IMG/VR virus record: IMGVR_UViG_3300012954_000058
Location: 1 to 27,109 of that record
Direction: 5' to 3' (one strand)
Length of the DNA stretch: 27,109 nt
Origin: a virus
Shown here: positions 23,126 to 27,109 of the stretch, in pieces
Layout of the letters: the number at the start of each line of letters is the position of its first letter
How positions within the stretch are numbered: position 1 is the first letter of the stretch
Program-made: the position numbers and the translations under genes
The notes under the pieces: model-generated
What the model was told of the DNA's origin: nothing
The model's database searches: none
What the model saw: the letters and a program-made list of their open reading frames with translations, nothing else

Positions 23126-24850
23126 ATGGGAATGAATAAACAGGAACTCATACAAGAATATGTTAAATGCCACGGTGATACACCGTACGCACTTAAAAGT
23201 TATTTGCAAACCTACGACAACACCCAACAAAAACATGTCCCGTTTGAGTTGTTTCCTGAACAAAAGGAAATGATAAAGGATTTTGAAAATTATTCCGATA
23301 ATATAGTCCTAAAGTACAGACAAGCGGGTGTTTCTACCGCAACTGCTGGATGGATATCTAAAAAATTACAATTTGCTTCTAAAGAGTCACCAGAAAAAAT
23401 TCTTATACTAGCTAACAAGTTAGACACGGCTACTGAGATGGCAAATAAGATAAAAGGTTTTTTAAGACAATGGCCTGATTGGATAAACGTGGGATTTGAC
23501 AAAGATAAAAATTCCCAAAAACATTATAAACTTAATAATGGTTCGGAGGTAAAAGCAGTCGCGACTTCAGTCGATGCACTTAGAGGGTATACACCTACGA
23601 TATTAGTATTTGATGAAGCTGCGTATATTGAATCAGGTGGAGACTTATGGGCAGCATGTATGGCATCTTTAGCTACAGGAGGTAAAGTTATAGTTATTTC
23701 TACACCTAACGGATTTGACCAAATTTACTACGAAGTTTTTGACCAATCAGTTAGAGGATTAAATAATTTTCAAATAAGTTATTTAAGTTGGTATCATGAC
23801 CCTAGATTTACACAAGATTTAAGATGGGTTAAAACTAAAGATATTGTACATTTCCTTTTAAATAGAGATGAATATAAAAAGGAAGATGTTCTATCGGACA
23901 TAAATAAAGATGATTACCAAACTTATTTAGATAAGGGTTACAAACCATTTTCAGATTGGTTTGAGTCTATGTGTAAAAAATTAAAATTTGATAGACGAAA
24001 AATATCACAAGAGTTAGAATGTGCTTTTTTAGGTTCTGGTGACAATGTAATTAATAGTACAACCATGGACCAGTTACAAGAACATATATGTGAACCTACG
24101 GAAAAGTGGGTAGGTAACGGTTTGTGGATTTGGAAGGACCCAGTTCCTGGACATAAGTATATTATGGGCATAGATGTTTCTAGAGGTGACAGTGAAGATT
24201 CTAGTGGTTTTGTTATAATAGATTTTGATGAACGAGAGCAAGTAGTAGAATATTTAGGTAAAATTCCACCAGATATTGTTGCGGATTTGGCTAATAAATG
24301 GGCTACTAAATACAGGTGTTTTGTTGTAATAGATATTACAGGTGGTATGGGTGTAGCTACATCTAGAAAAATGTTAGAACTGGGATATAAAGATTTCTAT
24401 TATGATGGTGTAAAAGCAGAAGAAATGTGGAAATTTAATCCGGACACTAAAACACCTGGTATAAATTTTAATAGTAAAAGAGCACAGTTAGTACAAGCTT
24501 TAGAAGAACAATTAAGAACTGGATTTAAAATAAGGTCACAAAGATTAATGAATGAACTAAAAACTTTTGTTTACATAAATGGTAGACCTGACCATATGAA
24601 AGGTCATCATGATGATTTAATTATGTCTTTAGCTATGGCACTTTACGTTGCTCAAAATTCTTTCACACAATTAAAAAAGAATGTAGCACAAGCAAAAGCA
24701 ATGATAGATGCTTGGGTGACGGACGAAAGAAAATTTAACACTAGTAAAGGAGAACCAGTTTTTAAACCATCAAGAGCATCAAGTAACGCTTTACCACCAT
24801 CTTCTAACGACCCTAAAGACTATTTATGGATGTATACAGGATTAAAATAA
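23126..24850 (+). CDS. Terminase large subunit, T4 gp17 type
   Basis: The 574-aa protein drives DNA packaging into the prohead. ATPase: deviant Walker A YRQAGVST (64-71), Walker B ILVFDE (159-164), coupling motif ISTPNG (191-196). Nuclease (RNase-H fold): D350 in MGIDVSRGD, D403 in VVIDITGG and HDD at 495-497, the three acidic sites that bind metal. Length is close to T4 gp17 (610 aa). The start could be ATG 23132, two codons later, which begins MNKQELIQEY. It is followed by a 96-aa Cys-rich protein and the portal. No small terminase subunit is recognised in the window. Confidence 0.95.
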   Translation: MGMNKQELIQEYVKCHGDTPYALKSYLQTYDNTQQKHVPFELFPEQKEMIKDFENYSDNIVLKYRQAGVSTATAGWISKKLQFASKESPEKILILANKLDTATEMANKIKGFLRQWPDWINVGFDKDKNSQKHYKLNNGSEVKAVATSVDALRGYTPTILVFDEAAYIESGGDLWAACMASLATGGKVIVISTPNGFDQIYYEVFDQSVRGLNNFQISYLSWYHDPRFTQDLRWVKTKDIVHFLLNRDEYKKEDVLSDINKDDYQTYLDKGYKPFSDWFESMCKKLKFDRRKISQELECAFLGSGDNVINSTTMDQLQEHICEPTEKWVGNGLWIWKDPVPGHKYIMGIDVSRGDSEDSSGFVIIDFDEREQVVEYLGKIPPDIVADLANKWATKYRCFVVIDITGGMGVATSRKMLELGYKDFYYDGVKAEEMWKFNPDTKTPGINFNSKRAQLVQALEEQLRTGFKIRSQRLMNELKTFVYINGRPDHMKGHHDDLIMSLAMALYVAQNSFTQLKKNVAQAKAMIDAWVTDERKFNTSKGEPVFKPSRASSNALPPSSNDPKDYLWMYTGLK

Positions 24851-24860
24851 AAAAAATAAA

Positions 24861-25151
24861 ATGGCAATAGTTAAAAAACCTGGATTTGGTTCTAGTGGAA
24901 GATATAGGAGTGGTAAGTTACTAAGACAAGTATTAGGGACTACTGTTTACTCGTGGAGCCCTACTCCTCCTGATTTTGTAGTGAAAAACAGTAATGCACT
25001 TTCTAAAAAAATTAAAGATGTAGTTTGTTGTGAAAATTGTGGTGGGGTAACAGTAGATAATTGTGTAACTTATGTGTTCGGAGGAACCTGTGGTAATAAT
25101 ACAGGAACCCCAACAAATGCAGCATATGTAGAATGTGATTATGTTATTTAA
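24861..25151 (+). CDS. Small Cys-rich protein between terminase and portal
   Basis: The 96-aa product has a basic N-terminus (MAIVKKPGFGSSGRYRSGK) and a Cys-rich half with CCENCGG, DNC, GGTC and ECD. It lies 10 nt after the terminase stop. No match is known to me. Together with the proteins at 12001 and 17619 it forms a set of small Cys-rich, signal-less proteins, perhaps virion surface components. Confidence 0.7.
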   Translation: MAIVKKPGFGSSGRYRSGKLLRQVLGTTVYSWSPTPPDFVVKNSNALSKKIKDVVCCENCGGVTVDNCVTYVFGGTCGNNTGTPTNAAYVECDYVI

Positions 25152-25191
25152 GTATTTACTAGACTAAAAAATATTGTAAAATTATACAGTT

Positions 25192-27027
25192 ATGGCAGAA
25201 CAAAAAAATATGACAATATTTCAAAGGTTAAACAACCTTTTTGGTGCGGAAGGACCCTCAGCTCCTAAACGTACTTATAATTTTGATAAGAAAGATATAT
25301 TAAGAACTACTTCTAAAGTAGACTACGAAAGAACTAAACTAGAATTACAACAAGGTCAATACCTCTCCAATCAATGGCAAAAAATAGAATCTCAACTCTA
25401 TTCTCAAGCTGTTTATTATGAACCTACAAGATTGGCTTCCTATTATGATTATGAATCCATGGAGTTCACACCAGAAATATCAGCAGCTTTAGATATCGTA
25501 TCAGAAGAGGCTTGTACTATTTCTGAAAGAGGTTACATGTTAAACATTTATTCAGAATCAAAAAGAATTAAAGCTGTACTGGGTGACCTATTTAATAATA
25601 TTTTAGATATAGAATCTAATCTTCCTATGTGGGTAAGAAATACTTGTAAATACGGTGATAATTTTGTCTATCTTAAAATAGACCCAGAAAAAGGTATAGT
25701 CGGTGCTAGTCAACTACCCAATATTGAAATAGAGCGTATTGAGAAGGGGATGAATACTTATGAAACTAGAACGGGAGATAAAGAAGAAAGGGAAGTTAAA
25801 TTCATATGGAAAAATAAAAATATGGAATTTAACACATGGGAAGTCGCTCACTTTAGATTGTTAGCTGATGACCGTAGATTACCTTATGGTACTTCTATGT
25901 TAGAAAAGTCTAGACGTATATGGAAACAATTATTATTAGCGGAAGACGCAATGTTAATATATAGAACTTCTAGAGCACCAGAAAGAAGAGTGTTTAAAGT
26001 TTATGTGGGTAATATGGAAGACCAAGATGTGGAAGCTTATGTACAAAGAATTGCTAATAAATTTAAAAGGGACCCTATTGTTGATAAAGAAACTGGTAAT
26101 GTAGATTTACGTTATAATCAAATGGCGGTAGACCAAGACTTTTTTATACCAGTTAGAGATTTAGCGGCCCCTAATCCTATAGAAACTCTTCCAGGAGCGA
26201 CAAATCTTGCAGAAATTGCGGATATAGAATACATACAAAAAAAATTATTAGCAGCCTTAAGAATACCTAAAGCTTTTCTTGGTTTTGAAGATGTAGTTGG
26301 GGAAGGTAAAAATCTTGCTATTCAAGACATTAGATTTGCTAGAAGTATTAATAGGATTCAAAAATCTATAATACAAGAACTTAACAAAATTGCTATAATT
26401 CATTTATATATGTTAGGTTTCGAGGAAGAGTTAGGTAACTTTACTTTAGGCCTCACCAACCCATCAACACAATCGGAATTATTAAAGATTGAACAATGGA
26501 AAGAAAAAATTACTTTATATAAAGACGCTGTTACTGACCCAGGTTCTGGTATCCAAGCTGTATCCGCTACTTGGGGTAAAAAACACATACTTGGATTCTC
26601 TGACGAAGAAATTAAACTTGACTTACAACAACAACGTATAGAAAAAGCGGTAGGTGAAGAATTGAATCAAACTGCTACAATTATTAAAAATACGGGAATA
26701 TTCTCTAATATAGATAAACTTTATGGTGAAATGAAACCTGACGAAGGTGGTGCTACAGAAGCTGCAGCAGGTGGGGAAGAAGAATCTCCAGCTGATACTG
26801 GACTGGAAAGTGGGACAGAAGAAACCCCACCAACAGATTTAGGTGGTGATGATACTGGTGGTGATGATACTGGTGGAGGTGGTCTAGAGTTAGCTTCCAT
26901 AGATAAATCAAAATTACCTTTAATATTAGAAAGTATAGATAATAACAATTTTGACGTTAATCTTACCAGAGGTAAAGATAAATTAGAAGAGGTTTCTAAA
27001 AAGGTGGATAGTTTATTAAGTGAATAG
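25192..27027 (+). CDS. Portal protein, T4 gp20 type
   Basis: The 611-aa product matches the T4 portal in its conserved core: PEISAALDIVSEEACT near the N-terminus, the clip/stem region GTSMLEKSRRIWKQLLLAEDAMLIYR, and LPGATNLAEIADIEYIQKK followed by ALRIPKAFLGFE. Twelve copies would form the ring at the capsid vertex through which DNA passes. The C-terminus is acidic and Gly/Thr-rich, with a 15-nt direct repeat (26842-26856, 26857-26871) encoding GGDDT twice, and ends VDSLLSE. In T4, sheath and tube genes lie between terminase and portal; here only a 96-aa gene does. Confidence 0.95.
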   Translation: MAEQKNMTIFQRLNNLFGAEGPSAPKRTYNFDKKDILRTTSKVDYERTKLELQQGQYLSNQWQKIESQLYSQAVYYEPTRLASYYDYESMEFTPEISAALDIVSEEACTISERGYMLNIYSESKRIKAVLGDLFNNILDIESNLPMWVRNTCKYGDNFVYLKIDPEKGIVGASQLPNIEIERIEKGMNTYETRTGDKEEREVKFIWKNKNMEFNTWEVAHFRLLADDRRLPYGTSMLEKSRRIWKQLLLAEDAMLIYRTSRAPERRVFKVYVGNMEDQDVEAYVQRIANKFKRDPIVDKETGNVDLRYNQMAVDQDFFIPVRDLAAPNPIETLPGATNLAEIADIEYIQKKLLAALRIPKAFLGFEDVVGEGKNLAIQDIRFARSINRIQKSIIQELNKIAIIHLYMLGFEEELGNFTLGLTNPSTQSELLKIEQWKEKITLYKDAVTDPGSGIQAVSATWGKKHILGFSDEEIKLDLQQQRIEKAVGEELNQTATIIKNTGIFSNIDKLYGEMKPDEGGATEAAAGGEEESPADTGLESGTEETPPTDLGGDDTGGDDTGGGGLELASIDKSKLPLILESIDNNNFDVNLTRGKDKLEEVSKKVDSLLSE

Positions 27028-27028
27028 A

Positions 27029-27036
27029 TATTTATT
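27029..27036 (+). promoter_or_regulatory. TATTTATT motif, candidate phage late promoter
   Basis: It starts 1 nt after the portal stop and lies 15 nt before the ATG at 27052. Confidence 0.4.
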
Positions 27037-27051
27037 GTTAAAGACAATAAT

Positions 27052-27109
27052 ATGTTCGGAAAAACAAAAAATAGAATAGATAGTATTTTAGTTAATACAT
27101 TTTCACAAA
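27052..27109 (+). CDS. Start of a gene running off the right edge
   Basis: ATG 27052 opens a frame (MFGKTKNRIDSILVNTFSQ) that is still open at the end of the window. The spacing to TATTTATT and the tight packing behind the portal support a real start. In T4 the genes after the portal encode prohead core, protease and scaffold; 19 residues are too few to assign one. Confidence 0.6.
   Translation, partial: MFGKTKNRIDSILVNTFSQ

Noticed and set aside
1-27109. Host chromosome rather than phage because of dnaK, clp, tRNAs and tmRNA
   Set aside because: These genes sit between virion genes with 1-4 nt spacings and share composition and start contexts with them; terminase and portal are intact. A prophage state cannot be excluded, but no integrase or att site was seen.
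1-27109. CRISPR arrays or insertion sequences
   Set aside because: No regularly spaced direct repeats and no transposase-like frame were found.

Overview
The window is a segment of a large, AT-rich tailed-phage genome (or a prophage-like copy of one) whose host is very probably a member of the Bacteroidota. The phage assignment rests on a T4-type large terminase (23126-24850) and a T4-type portal protein (25192-27027), on a run of large acidic virion-like proteins, and on a fibre-like protein. The Bacteroidota assignment is an inference from three things: start codons are preceded by A-rich stretches rather than Shine-Dalgarno sequences; two promoters match the Bacteroidota housekeeping consensus (TTTG, 20 nt, TAnnTTTG); and there is a lipoprotein with a lipobox. 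No integrase, replication gene or unambiguous host gene block is present.

Layout. 1-1333: end of a gene entering from the left, with a possible nuclease-like C-terminus. 1330-3379: two minus-strand genes (a KWCTS-motif protein and a lipoprotein) with a 48-aa plus-strand gene between them. 3476-8483: five plus-strand genes, three of which share a related N-terminal leader; one carries a peptidoglycan-binding domain. 8507-9306: a bidirectional terminator followed by a minus-strand RNA operon of tRNA-Leu(UAA), tRNA-Arg(UCU), an atypical tRNA-like gene and a complete tmRNA. 9363-10184: an M20-type metallopeptidase. 10227-12432: a fibre-like protein with about 14 short repeats and a protein with 14 cysteines. 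12429-14465 (minus) and 14664-16526 (plus): divergent ClpC-like unfoldase and DnaK around a repeated TGTC-N5-GACA element. 16528-17566: a KTSC-domain protein and a nucleotidyltransferase. 17619-27027: virion and packaging genes ending with terminase, a small Cys-rich protein and the portal. A further gene starts at 27052 and runs off the right edge.

How the genes may work together. Between 8.5 and 16.6 kb the phage carries a tmRNA with its own tag, a Clp unfoldase that lacks the usual N-domain but keeps an LGF loop for docking to ClpP, a peptidase able in principle to finish peptides, and a full-length DnaK. Together these look like a phage-encoded ribosome-rescue and protein-turnover set that would borrow host ClpP. 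This functional link is an inference from gene content and spacing. The rest of the window is morphogenesis: DNA packaging, portal, and proteins that may be targeted to the capsid interior and processed at L-x-E sites in the manner of T4.

Two promoter classes can be seen. Host-type promoters precede the lipoprotein and the tRNA/tmRNA operon (with weaker candidates before the peptidase, clp and dnaK). A short TATTTAT(A/T) motif precedes many virion genes and may be a phage-specific late promoter.
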